The notes under the pieces are model-generated. The model saw only the letters and a program-made list of their open reading frames with translations. It did no database searches and was not told the DNA's origin. The position numbers were made by a program, and so were the translations under genes. Of a DNA stretch of 37,983 nt, positions 23,216 through 29,753 are shown piece after piece. The first letter of the stretch is position 1, and each line of letters begins with the position of its first letter. The stretch lies in the IMG/VR virus record IMGVR_UViG_3300041409_000253, positions 1 through 37,983 of that record. The stretch is one strand, 5' to 3'. Source of the DNA: a virus.

Positions 23216-23748
23216 TCCCCCCCTTCCTCTACAAATGGCTCGCCCTCGCCTTTGCGCTGCTCGCCCTGCTGGCCTGGGGTGGTCTTGGCTGGTACGGCAA
23301 GCGCGCGGTCGAACTCGAATTCGCCGGCTACAAACTCGCGCAAGCCAGGGTGGTGGCCGACCAGCTCGCCGAAAACCAGCGTTTATCTGACGCGCAGGCC
23401 AAAGCGGGTGCCGCGATCAGTGACGCCTACCAGAAAGGAAAAGCCGATGTCGCCAAAGCCTATCAGCCGGTCCTGGCGGACCTGCAGTTCCTGCGCCTGC
23501 GCCTTGCTGCTGCTGGCGGGCTGCGCGAGCACCCCGCAACTGACCCCGGCCCCGTGCCCGGCCCCCCCGACCCCGCCGGCGGACCTGATGCAACCGCCTG
23601 CACCGGTGACCCCGGCCGCATCCTCGACGCTGCTGATCGAGTCGTTGCGGACCTTGCTGCCTGTGAAGACACCCGACGGCAATTGATCAGTTTGCAGGCG
23701 TGGGTTCGCGAAGTGGTTGCGTCACCTTCGACCGGTCATATTCCCTGA
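23212..23748 (+). CDS. Rz: Inner-membrane spanin subunit (Rz-like)
   Basis: 178 aa, ATGA-coupled. One N-terminal membrane anchor (about residues 8-28) is followed by a coiled-coil-like periplasmic domain (AGYKLAQARVVADQLAENQRL onward) and a Pro-rich section. I-spanins join the inner membrane to the outer-membrane lipoprotein Rz1 and fuse the two membranes at lysis. The rz1 gene is nested within it in another frame. The Pro/Gly-rich stretch of residues ~105-125 is where the rz1 frame imposes its own Pro-rich coding. The 3' end runs 62 nt into the convergent gene 23687-24298. Confidence 0.88.
   Translation: MIPPFLYKWLALAFALLALLAWGGLGWYGKRAVELEFAGYKLAQARVVADQLAENQRLSDAQAKAGAAISDAYQKGKADVAKAYQPVLADLQFLRLRLAAAGGLREHPATDPGPVPGPPDPAGGPDATACTGDPGRILDAADRVVADLAACEDTRRQLISLQAWVREVVASPSTGHIP
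23447..23686 (+). CDS. Rz1: Outer-membrane spanin lipoprotein (Rz1-like), nested in Rz
   Basis: 79 aa in the +1 frame of Rz, from ATG 23447 with GAAAGGA upstream. The lipobox LLLLAGC is clear, giving a lipid-modified Cys, and the mature part is short and Pro-rich (PAPCPAPPTPPADL), as in o-spanins. It pairs with Rz across the periplasm. Its stop codon TGA abuts the stop of the opposite-strand gene (TGATCA at 23684-23689). Confidence 0.9.
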   Translation: MSPKPISRSWRTCSSCACALLLLAGCASTPQLTPAPCPAPPTPPADLMQPPAPVTPAASSTLLIESLRTLLPVKTPDGN

Positions 23749-24298
23749 TCGCCCAGGCCAGGGCATAGCAGCACCAGACGAAGCGGAAGGTGTAGGCCCG
23801 CAAGTTGGTTTCCCAGAAGTCCTGGAAGTCGAAGCCGTCGTGCTCGAAATCCAGGGCGGCCCGCATGGCGGCATACTCGCCGTCGTCGGCATGGATCAGC
23901 ACTTCATCGGCAACCGCCTGCCGGATTTCCTCTGAGGCATCGGCCTCATCCAGCCAGTATTGGATCGCTTCCCGAAAAACCGCAGCACTGTATTCGGTCA
24001 CGCCGTCGCTCTGTGAGGCACAGCATTTTTCGCCCCAGTACTGGGGGTTGATGCGAAACTCGTCGCGCTCAGTGCGGAAGAATTCGAACATATCCCGGAG
24101 CCGGGTAAACACATAGCAGCCCATGTCGCCCGAATAGGCGAGGTGCCCTGGCCAGGTGACCAGTTCGAAGTGCATGAAACCGGTCCCGGGCTTGCCGAAC
24201 CGGATGTGGCGATAGATGCCATCGTCGCGCAGCACGGTCATCTGGTGGTCTTTGGTGTCCCTGCGGAAAATCTCTTCGGTGCATTCGTGGTTCTTCAT
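23687..24298 (-). CDS. Phage protein of unknown function, convergent with lysis cassette
   Basis: 203 aa from the ATG at 24298 (AAGGAAG and GAGGGG upstream); an earlier in-frame start at 24343 lacks a ribosome-binding site. It is a type I have seen in many temperate phages (RDDGIYRHIRFGKPGTGFMH, then ELVTWPGHLAYSGDMGCYVFTRLRDMFEFF), always without a known function. No signal or membrane segment. It is rich in aromatic and acidic residues. It stands alone, leftward, between lysis genes and attP, as many lysogen-expressed cargo genes do. Base composition is less GC-rich than in the structural genes. Confidence 0.82.
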   Translation of the reverse strand: MKNHECTEEIFRRDTKDHQMTVLRDDGIYRHIRFGKPGTGFMHFELVTWPGHLAYSGDMGCYVFTRLRDMFEFFRTERDEFRINPQYWGEKCCASQSDGVTEYSAAVFREAIQYWLDEADASEEIRQAVADEVLIHADDGEYAAMRAALDFEHDGFDFQDFWETNLRAYTFRFVWCCYALAWAIREYDRSKVTQPLREPTPAN

Positions 24299-24325
24299 AC
24301 CCCTCGCTTCCTTTGGTAATATTCC

Positions 24326-24345
24326 GCCCCGCTCGGGGCTCATTT
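24326..24345. terminator. Weak hairpin upstream of 23687-24298
   Basis: GCCCC (24326-24330), loop GCTC, GGGGC (24335-24339), then TCATTTT on the plus strand. It has the same stem-loop core as the hairpin in terL. The T-tract is interrupted, so termination would be inefficient. It could stop rightward readthrough into attP or act in the leader of the leftward gene. Confidence 0.35.
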
Positions 24346-24419
24346 TCCACTTTTCCCACCCAAACCCGCCGTTTTATTCCCAATTTCCAAGCCGCAGTCC
24401 GGCTTATAATCAGGTCATT

Positions 24420-24485
24420 ATCCGACGTTCACGGATCGGATTGTGATTCCAGTTGTCGTGGGTTCGAGTCCCATCAGCCACCCCA
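24420..24485. other. attP core matching the 3' half of tRNA-His(GTG)
   Basis: 24438-24485 reads as a tRNA-His gene from the anticodon stem to the CCA end: anticodon loop TTGTGAT with GTG at 24443-24445, T-arm GTGGG-TTCGAGT-CCCAT, acceptor CAGCCAC, discriminator C, then CCA at 24483-24485. The 5' half is absent. An inverted repeat ATCCG-N7-CGGAT (24420-24436) precedes it and could be an integrase or accessory site. The integrase gene ends at 24556, as expected for phages that integrate at a tRNA 3' end and restore it. Confidence 0.88.
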
Positions 24486-24555
24486 TTTCCTCAATGCGTT
24501 ACGCCGCTTTTTCGTTGCATGCGTTTGGAAATATTCTGCGTGATTGGTAATACTT

Positions 24556-25560
24556 TCACCGCAGCGGCCTGACTTTCTTCACCACGTTGCGGCGATAGCT
24601 CTTGCGCGTGGTGCTCACACTTTCGTGGTCGAGCAGTTCCTGGGCGCGGGCGTCACTCTCGGCATCGGACCCGGCCGCGCCGCGGATGTCGTGTTCCCAG
24701 AACGCATGGTTGCCGGCGGCAATCCAGTCTTTCTGCGCGCGCTGCCAGGCGCTTTTCAAGCCGCTGGCGCTCATGCCTTCGCCGCGGGTCTTGCCGCGCT
24801 GTGACCAGAAGATCATCGCGCACTTTTCCGGCCGCGGCAGGGCTTTTAACCACGCCCACACCACGCGCAGGCGCGGGGTCCAGGTGATCGTGAGCGTGCG
24901 CAGTTTTCTTTTCTTGAGGATCTGGAAGGCGATGCCGTCGGGCTTTTCGCTGAAGGTGGAGAGCTTCAGCATCTCGCCCGCGCGGCGGCCGGCCAGATAT
25001 TTGAGCAGCATATAACCGCGCAGCCACGGCGGGCAGTGGCGCTTGGCGAACAGGGTGCGCTCGCGGTTGCTGACCTTCCTCTCGCGCGCGGTTTCCTCGG
25101 CGTAGATGAAGCCCTGGCAGGGATTGCGCCCCGGGGTGGCGGCGCGCCACTTGATGGCGTAGCGGTAGATCTTGCCCAGCACCGTGATCTCGCGATTGGC
25201 CCGCACCGGCGCGCAGCGCGCGTTGTGGTAATCGTACAGATCGGTGGTGAGGATTTCATCCGGGTGCATGTGGCCGAAGCCTTGTTTGAGTTTGTCCAGG
25301 TACAGGCGATAGGTGGCCTGGCTGCCGGGGGACAAGGTGGGCACGACCTCGAGCAGGTACTTGTCGAGCACCTCGCCCATGAGGCGCGGCGCGGTGTGGT
25401 CGCCGGCGATTTCGCCATAGCGGCGCATGCATTCGCCGGGGTTGTCACGCGGGCCGAGATCGACGGGCTTGCCGCCCTTGGGGATGAAGCGGATGCGGCT
25501 GCCGTGCGGGTAACAGCGCGGCGGCAGCCAGGCAGGCGAAGTGGTGCGGGGTCGGCCCAT
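24556..25560 (-). CDS. int: Tyrosine-recombinase integrase
   Basis: 334 aa. It recombines attP with the host tRNA-His attB. Catalytic residues can be placed: Arg in LAGRRAGEML (R193), H290 and R293 in EHDIRGAAGS, H312 in LLDHESV and the nucleophile Y322 in TTRKSYRRN. A SAM-like core-binding domain occupies about residues 55-145. It is the last gene of the leftward early operon, 30 nt after a DUF4224 gene, and has a poor ribosome-binding site, which may keep its level low. Its 3' end lies 70 bp from the att core. Confidence 0.95.
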   Translation of the reverse strand: MGRPRTTSPAWLPPRCYPHGSRIRFIPKGGKPVDLGPRDNPGECMRRYGEIAGDHTAPRLMGEVLDKYLLEVVPTLSPGSQATYRLYLDKLKQGFGHMHPDEILTTDLYDYHNARCAPVRANREITVLGKIYRYAIKWRAATPGRNPCQGFIYAEETARERKVSNRERTLFAKRHCPPWLRGYMLLKYLAGRRAGEMLKLSTFSEKPDGIAFQILKKRKLRTLTITWTPRLRVVWAWLKALPRPEKCAMIFWSQRGKTRGEGMSASGLKSAWQRAQKDWIAAGNHAFWEHDIRGAAGSDAESDARAQELLDHESVSTTRKSYRRNVVKKVRPLR

Positions 25561-25590
25561 GATGGGTATCAGAGTCGGTGGCGGGAGAGT

Positions 25591-25824
25591 TTACGCCGGT
25601 TGCCGGCGCGCTGCCGCCAGGCCGTCCAGGCGCGGGCCCTTGCGCGGGGTGGCCTTCACCCCCAGCCGCTGCTCGAAATACGCCGTGGCGATCTTGGGGC
25701 GGCCGTCGGCCCCCACGTCGAACTTCCAGCCGTGGGCGGTGAGCCACGCGATCTGGTAGCGCGGGTAGGTGCGATCGGTGAGGGCCTGGACCTGGGCGGC
25801 GGTGAGCAGGAGGTCGGGGGTCAT
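25591..25824 (-). CDS. DUF4224 domain protein
   Basis: 77 aa from the ATG at 25824, in an ATGA overlap with the gene upstream. The N-terminal half (LLLTAAQVQALTDRTYPRYQIAWLTAHGW then GRPKIA) fits DUF4224, a small domain regularly encoded beside phage integrases. It may act as an excisionase-like or integrase-partner protein, since such a protein is otherwise missing next to int; that is inference from position. The C-terminus is basic, which suits DNA binding. Confidence 0.82.
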   Translation of the reverse strand: MTPDLLLTAAQVQALTDRTYPRYQIAWLTAHGWKFDVGADGRPKIATAYFEQRLGVKATPRKGPRLDGLAAARRQPA

Positions 25825-26054
25825 GCGCGATCGGGTTTCTGCGCTTCGTGGGTGGCGAGGGCGGCACGTAGCTGTCCGTCCGCTTTCTGTTCCGAACAAT
25901 CCTTCGCCTCTAGGTGGCCGTGGATACACTTGCCTCCGTGTGGTTGTGCGTCGATCCATAGCGCATAGACCGGGCACCAACAAACCTTGCAATACCCGCT
26001 GTAAGGGCCGTGGTCGCGTAAGGATCGAACATCCTTTATTTGGTTATCCGCCAT
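25821..26054 (-). CDS. Small cysteine/histidine-rich protein
   Basis: 77 aa. It holds CKVCWCPVY and GGKCIHGH, a spacing of Cys and His that could bind zinc, but I do not recognise the family. The start overlaps the end of the upstream gene by 11 nt, and its stop overlaps the DUF4224 start, so it is part of the leftward operon. A role in protein or nucleic-acid binding is possible. No membrane segment or signal. Confidence 0.65.
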   Translation of the reverse strand: MADNQIKDVRSLRDHGPYSGYCKVCWCPVYALWIDAQPHGGKCIHGHLEAKDCSEQKADGQLRAALATHEAQKPDRA

Positions 26055-27345
26055 GGGCGCTTAAATCTTCGAGCAACATTTGCTCGGTCGCTGTTCGCTG
26101 ACCTTCCGGTACTCGTTTCAATGCATTGACCGCATCCTTCAGCGCCTCTCTGAGTTCCTGTTCCTGTGGGGTAGCTGGAACGGCAGGGGCGGTGCAGGCG
26201 GGGCAGGGCGGATCACCTAAAGTGGGATTCCAGCCCATCACACCGCAATGATGTTGGGGCTGCACCATGTCAGGCTGTTCCTGTGCGGCTGCGCGGGCTT
26301 GCTTCAGTAATTCAAGAACGCCGACTACGTCCTTTCGATTCCTTGCAATGCATTGGGCCGGGGTTTCGCCTTCTTTCAGGTAGGGGGCACATTGATCCAG
26401 CAATTGCTTGCGCATGCCTGCTATTGCAACGAAGCAGATCGGGCAAGCCCCTTCATCAATCCACTCCAGCATTCTCGCAATGGTGTGCTGGCAACCTTCA
26501 ATGCGGCGTTTAGGCTGTTCCTGTGCGGCAGGGGCGGCGTAGAGAGGAACAACTATTTCGTTATGTCTGCCCAATGCTCTAATTGCCTCGGCGTGCTCTT
26601 TTGAATTCCATAGCCCCGTCCAATATCCGTCCTCGTTTCTCACGGCCCACGCCACAGGCACCATGTCAGGCTGTTCCTGTGCGGCAGGGGAGGCGCTACC
26701 AGCCGGGGCTACCTCACGCGAGTAAGGCAGTTCTAATTCCGGTTCAATACCGGCCCCCGGCCTAGCAGCATAGAGGGGTGTCACCTTTACGTTGAACTCC
26801 AACAAGGACTCATCGGTGTCAGGAGAGCGGTCTACAGTGCTTATCAAAGCCCCGCCAGCTTTCCATTCCCTGAGATACGCTACCGGCTGTTCCTGTGCGG
26901 CAGGGGCGGCAACACCTTCAGGGATGATTCGAGCGTCACCCGTTGTTGGCTGTGTGCCGGTCGCCATCGAGCCAGCGTAGAGTTCGATAATTTCATCGGC
27001 AAGCATGATTTCGTTTGCGCCGGTCTGTTCATCCATTAGATGATCGACCCACACCACGCGCTTGCCTTCCATGCTGGTGCACCGCCACGCAATGGGTTTG
27101 TCCTGCGCTACCTGCTGTTCCTGTGCGGGAGCAAGGGAGCGGATAGCCGCATAAGGGTCTTCACCCCACTTAACGCCTAGAGCTTCGTGGAGGTCATAGC
27201 AGACCTTTTCAACGCGCTTTGCTTGGGCCAACTCCCTCTGCATATCCTGAAGGGCGGATTCGGCTTTCTCGGCACGTTGCAGATAATTGGCACATTTCAC
27301 CAGTAGGCTGCCAATCTGCTGGTCGTCGTTCGGTGTCTCACTCAT
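26044..27345 (-). CDS. Early-region protein with three PVAW-PLYA modules and QEQP linkers
   Basis: 433 aa from the ATG at 27345 (AGGGGGAA upstream). A coiled-coil-like N-terminus (residues ~10-55) is followed by three modules of about 40 aa that each start with P-[IV]-A-[WY] and end with [EP]-L-Y-A (residues ~84-124, 154-193, 229-271), joined by linkers rich in AAQEQP. A Cys pair (CPIC at 301-304) and CPAC (381-384) lie further on. Such Ea22-like mosaic proteins occur in early regions of lambdoid phages; function is unknown. DNA is notably less GC-rich and repetitive (GGCTGTTCCTGTGCGGC four times). Confidence 0.75.
   Translation of the reverse strand: MSETPNDDQQIGSLLVKCANYLQRAEKAESALQDMQRELAQAKRVEKVCYDLHEALGVKWGEDPYAAIRSLAPAQEQQVAQDKPIAWRCTSMEGKRVVWVDHLMDEQTGANEIMLADEIIELYAGSMATGTQPTTGDARIIPEGVAAPAAQEQPVAYLREWKAGGALISTVDRSPDTDESLLEFNVKVTPLYAARPGAGIEPELELPYSREVAPAGSASPAAQEQPDMVPVAWAVRNEDGYWTGLWNSKEHAEAIRALGRHNEIVVPLYAAPAAQEQPKRRIEGCQHTIARMLEWIDEGACPICFVAIAGMRKQLLDQCAPYLKEGETPAQCIARNRKDVVGVLELLKQARAAAQEQPDMVQPQHHCGVMGWNPTLGDPPCPACTAPAVPATPQEQELREALKDAVNALKRVPEGQRTATEQMLLEDLSAHGG
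26273..26901. repeat. 17-bp direct repeats encoding QEQP linkers
   Basis: GGCTGTTCCTGTGCGGC occurs at 26273, 26513, 26669 and 26885, with a shortened copy at 27115. Each encodes the (A)AAQEQP linker on the minus strand. Identity at DNA level despite diverged modules between them suggests recent recombination or selection for recombination between linkers. Confidence 0.85.
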
Positions 27346-27356
27346 GATTTCCCCCT

Positions 27357-27785
27357 TCAGCACATCGACGTCCTTGCGAATTCGCCGAAGTCGTTCTTGA
27401 ACACGCACACCACGCACCGCTCGGAAAAGTCATAGGCGCATTTGCGCTTGTTGCTGGGCAGCAGCTGCGCGTGCTGGCGCGGGGTGAGGCTGCGCAGCGT
27501 GTCGATGCGGCTTGCCATGGTGGGCGGCTCGGCCACGGTGTTGCGGCCGATGATCAGGCCCGCGCACAGCACAATGATGAGGATCGCCCAACTGCGCGCG
27601 AAGTTCAGGCGCCGGATCCAGGTACTGCGGCGGGTTTCCCCCGGGGTGCCCAGGGCCATGGGGCCGTGCAGGTTGGGAATGTCGCCGACAATGCCGTGAC
27701 GGTCGTGACTGGCGTGACTGGCGTGACGGTCGTGAGGGCGTGAGAGGGTCAGGATGGCGAGGCGGTCACGGAAGGCGAGGGGCAT
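27357..27785 (-). CDS. Small single-pass membrane protein
   Basis: 142 aa from the ATG at 27785, with GGAG 6 nt upstream. One membrane segment is clear (SWAILIIVLCAGLIIG, about residues 65-80); the N-terminus is His/Arg-rich and the C-terminal part carries several cysteines (KCAYDF, RCVVCVF, TSMC). I do not recognise a family. It is one of a run of small membrane proteins in the leftward early operon, overlapping the upstream gene by 29 nt. Exclusion of other phages is one possible role for such genes. Confidence 0.6.
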   Translation of the reverse strand: MPLAFRDRLAILTLSRPHDRHASHASHDRHGIVGDIPNLHGPMALGTPGETRRSTWIRRLNFARSWAILIIVLCAGLIIGRNTVAEPPTMASRIDTLRSLTPRQHAQLLPSNKRKCAYDFSERCVVCVFKNDFGEFARTSMC

Positions 27786-27951
27786 GGTGGGCTCCGGTGG
27801 GTGGGGGCGGCGTGCAGGGCGTGAAGTCGTAATCGGTGAGCGCGATGTGGTCGAGGGTCCGCCGGGTTTCGCAGTGCGAGGCCCACGCGGCCCACAGCAG
27901 GGCCAGCGCGATCAGGACCAGGGCGGCGCCGAAGATCAGGTCGAGGGTCAT
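27766..27951 (-). CDS. Small single-pass membrane protein
   Basis: 61 aa from the ATG at 27951, in an ATGA overlap with the gene upstream. The N-terminus MTLDLIFGAALVLIALALLW is a membrane segment, followed by a short cytoplasmic-type tail ending in Pro-rich sequence. No family recognised. Its 3' end overlaps the start of 27357-27785. The ribosome-binding site is weak (TGAAGAA), consistent with translational coupling. Confidence 0.55.
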   Translation of the reverse strand: MTLDLIFGAALVLIALALLWAAWASHCETRRTLDHIALTDYDFTPCTPPPPTGAHHAPRLP

Positions 27952-28124
27952 TTCTTCACGCAATAAAGCCGCATGGCTCTGGTGTGGTTGTTGGCCGTGA
28001 TGGCGCGGATCGCGGCCTCGCAAGTCTCGCGGCTACTGAATTCCTGAAATGACGCGTTCGCGCACTGCCCTGACGTGTTCACGTGACCGCACGTCAACAT
28101 GATCAAAATGAAGATGCCGTTCAT
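27948..28124 (-). CDS. Small exported or membrane cysteine-containing protein
   Basis: 58 aa from the ATG at 28124, which has AAAGGGG 6 nt upstream. The first ~15 residues (MNGIFILIMLTCGHV) look like a short signal or anchor, followed by a cysteine-bearing region (GQCANASFQEF, ETCEAAIRAI, LYCVKK) that suggests a disulfide-bonded periplasmic domain. No family recognised, though the spacing of Cys resembles small secreted phage proteins. Coupled to the next gene by ATGA. Confidence 0.62.
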   Translation of the reverse strand: MNGIFILIMLTCGHVNTSGQCANASFQEFSSRETCEAAIRAITANNHTRAMRLYCVKK

Positions 28125-28164
28125 GGTCCCCTTTCCCCTTTTCTCTCGTCTCTCGTCTCTGGTT

Positions 28165-28611
28165 TCACCAGTGCAGCATCCCGTCCAGGTGCTCGCGCTC
28201 GTGGGCCTTGACGAAGCCGGGGGTGAGCGCGCAGGTGTAGGCGATCGCGGTCTTGTTGACCTCGGTGATGGCATTGGTCTTGGGGTCGCGCCAGGCCTGC
28301 AGCCAGAACTGGGTGCAGCCCAGCGGCACGGACCCCAGCGCGATCCAGTACCAGGGCATGCCGGCGTAGCAGATCTCCAGCATGCGCAGGCAGGGCACGG
28401 TGACTTCGAACTGGTAGTCGATCCTGGGGTTGCGGATCTGCTCGGCGGTGAGATCGGCCCCGAGGGTGTCGCGCAGGCGCTGCACTTCGGCGTCGCTCAC
28501 CTGCCAGCCGGTTTTCGGCAGCATCGGCGAGCAGGCCATGGACCAGGCGATCAGGAGGCCGCAGACGAGGCCGCAGGCAAAGCCGTGGCGGGTGATGAGC
28601 GACGGCTTCAA
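28165..28611 (-). CDS. Exported protein with HEREH zinc-protease-like motif
   Basis: 148 aa, starting at TTG 28611 in a TTGA overlap with the gene upstream. Residues 1-27 form a signal-like sequence ending in WSMAC, a marginal lipobox. Near the C-terminus, VKAHEREHLDGM provides an HExxH motif (H137, E138, H141). Cysteines (PCLRML, ICYAG, GCTQF, YTCAL) may form disulfides. I do not recognise the family. It is the second exported HExxH protein in the genome, here under early control, so not a lysis protein; it may be an envelope-modifying cargo protein. Confidence 0.62.
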   Translation of the reverse strand: MKPSLITRHGFACGLVCGLLIAWSMACSPMLPKTGWQVSDAEVQRLRDTLGADLTAEQIRNPRIDYQFEVTVPCLRMLEICYAGMPWYWIALGSVPLGCTQFWLQAWRDPKTNAITEVNKTAIAYTCALTPGFVKAHEREHLDGMLHW

Positions 28612-28856
28612 ATGAACGCGCTCCGGGTGAGCCAGCCGATGCCGAACCAGATGATGCCGTGGAAGAAAAAGATCAGCACCCAGCGCAGGGCGTTGCCGCT
28701 CAAGTCGTGCATCAGGGTGGCGGGGTCCGTGTCCTGCGCGTCGTCGATCAGGCGCGCGTCGCCGCGGCGGTCGGGGCCGCGGTAGACGGGCTCGGCAACC
28801 CCGTGGTCGCTGCGGCGGGACCGCGGGGGCGGGGGTTTGAAGTCGGGGTCGCTCAT
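28608..28856 (-). CDS. Small tail-anchored membrane protein
   Basis: 82 aa from the ATG at 28856 (GGGAG upstream); an earlier ATG at 28907 is in frame but lacks a ribosome-binding site. The N-terminal two thirds are hydrophilic and Pro/Arg/Asp-rich, and the end holds one membrane segment (WVLIFFFHGIIWFGIGWL). That makes it a C-tail-anchored inner-membrane protein. Family unknown. It belongs to the leftward early operon. Confidence 0.6.
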   Translation of the reverse strand: MSDPDFKPPPPRSRRSDHGVAEPVYRGPDRRGDARLIDDAQDTDPATLMHDLSGNALRWVLIFFFHGIIWFGIGWLTRSAFI

Positions 28857-28857
28857 G

Positions 28858-29139
28858 TCAGTCTCCCGTGGCTGTGTTACCGGCACGCCAGTCATCCCGG
28901 TGTACACCGTCTTCTTCGCCAGCCCCGCACTCGCGCTGCACCTGTTCGCTCCGCGCTGCGAGCAACGCGCGCAGCTCGCCGACGGTCAGGGTGTCCACTT
29001 CGCGCCCGCGCTCGGCGATGTCCTCGGCCAGCAGGTACGTGAACCACGCGGCCGACTCGCAGGCGCTGCCGATTTCCTGCGAGGCGCGGATCAGATCGTC
29101 GTGGGCCTGGGCCACGGTCTGCATCACGGCGGCGCTCAC
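28858..29139 (-). CDS. Small hydrophilic protein of unknown function
   Basis: 93 aa, starting at GTG 29139 in a GTGA overlap with the first gene of the operon. Helical, acidic, no membrane segment and no recognised family; LTVGELRALLAARSEQVQRE is likely a helix. A later in-frame ATG at 29124 is possible. It is the second gene from the leftward promoter. Confidence 0.55.
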   Translation of the reverse strand: MSAAVMQTVAQAHDDLIRASQEIGSACESAAWFTYLLAEDIAERGREVDTLTVGELRALLAARSEQVQRECGAGEEDGVHRDDWRAGNTATGD

Positions 29140-29273
29140 AGCAACCTCATCGGCGGCAGGCGGGTGCCGCGCAAGTCGGCGCAGCGGCGCCGGGCCCAGC
29201 CGAGAAAGCCCAGGGCGACACAGATCAGCGCCAGGGCGGTGAGGTAGTCGAGTGCGACGGTTGCGGCGATCAT
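29136..29273 (-). CDS. First gene of leftward operon, tiny membrane protein
   Basis: 45 aa from the ATG at 29273, which has AAGGGAGG 7 nt upstream, the best ribosome-binding site of the operon. An upstream in-frame ATG at 29369 would start before the transcription start and is rejected. The protein is mostly one membrane segment (YLTALALICVALGFLGW) with a basic tail. It would be the first protein made from the leftward promoter after infection. Function unknown. Confidence 0.58.
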   Translation of the reverse strand: MIAATVALDYLTALALICVALGFLGWARRRCADLRGTRLPPMRLL

Positions 29274-29359
29274 GCGGGCCTCCCTTGAGGGTCGGACCGC
29301 CGCCGGGTCAAAGCTACTGGCAGTAACAATGAGGGGGACCGGCGGGGTCCGTGGGAAGC

Positions 29360-29389
29360 ACATTAACAAGCAATCCTTGTAAATGTCAA
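29360..29389 (-). promoter_or_regulatory. Leftward early promoter (PL-like)
   Basis: On the minus strand: -35 TTGACA (29389-29384, perfect), 18-bp spacer, -10 TAATGT (29365-29360). The spacer is filled by one operator and a second operator overlaps the upstream side of the -35. Expected start near 29353, giving an ~80-nt leader before the ATG at 29273. Confidence 0.78.
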
Positions 29390-29403
29390 CAAGGAATTCT
29401 TGT
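29366..29403. promoter_or_regulatory. Two repressor operators at leftward promoter
   Basis: ACAAG-CAATC-CTTGT (29366-29380) and ACAAG-GAATT-CTTGT (29389-29403), both perfect 5-bp inverted repeats with 5-bp centres, 23 bp apart centre to centre. The same 15-bp pattern recurs at the rightward promoter (30616-30630). They are very likely bound by the repressor 30147-30566 and/or the Cro-like protein. Confidence 0.82.
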
Positions 29404-29470
29404 TATTTGAGGCGAACCCTTATCCGGGTCGTTGAATCAGGCGCTTATGTCTGCGGCATGAACGGAACGT

Positions 29471-29752
29471 TCAACCGTGGTGCCACCAGGCGGCCATGCG
29501 GCCGACCAGCCAGAGCACCACCCCGACGATGAGCAGCAGCGCCGCGGCCTGGGGCGCCTGCGCGGTGCAGGACACCACGCCGGCCAGGATGCACAGCACG
29601 CCGATCAACTGGATCATCTTCTGCGGCTTGCCGGTGGCTTCGGTGGTGGTGACATCGGTGCGGGCCGCGGCGATCGGCGCGCCACACTTCAGGCACGCGG
29701 CGGCGCGATCCGACATTTGCGTGTTGCAGTCAGGGCAGGTGACCAGAGCCAT
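29471..29752 (-). CDS. Zinc-ribbon membrane protein in lysogeny operon
   Basis: 93 aa with an AAAGG ribosome-binding site. The N-terminus is a zinc ribbon (CPDCNTQMSDRAAACLKCG), followed by a short linker and two membrane segments (MIQLIGVLCILAGVVSC and ALLLIVGVVLWLVG). It is the third gene after the repressor on the same strand, so it should be made in the lysogen. Many such genes change the host surface or block other phages; the exact role is unknown. No terminator is obvious between it and the leftward promoter. Confidence 0.75.
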   Translation of the reverse strand: MALVTCPDCNTQMSDRAAACLKCGAPIAAARTDVTTTEATGKPQKMIQLIGVLCILAGVVSCTAQAPQAAALLLIVGVVLWLVGRMAAWWHHG

Positions 29753-29753
29753 A

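Noticed and set aside
24438-24485. A tRNA-His gene
   Set aside because: Only the anticodon arm to the CCA end is present; the acceptor 5' strand and D-arm are missing, so it is an attachment site and not a working tRNA gene.
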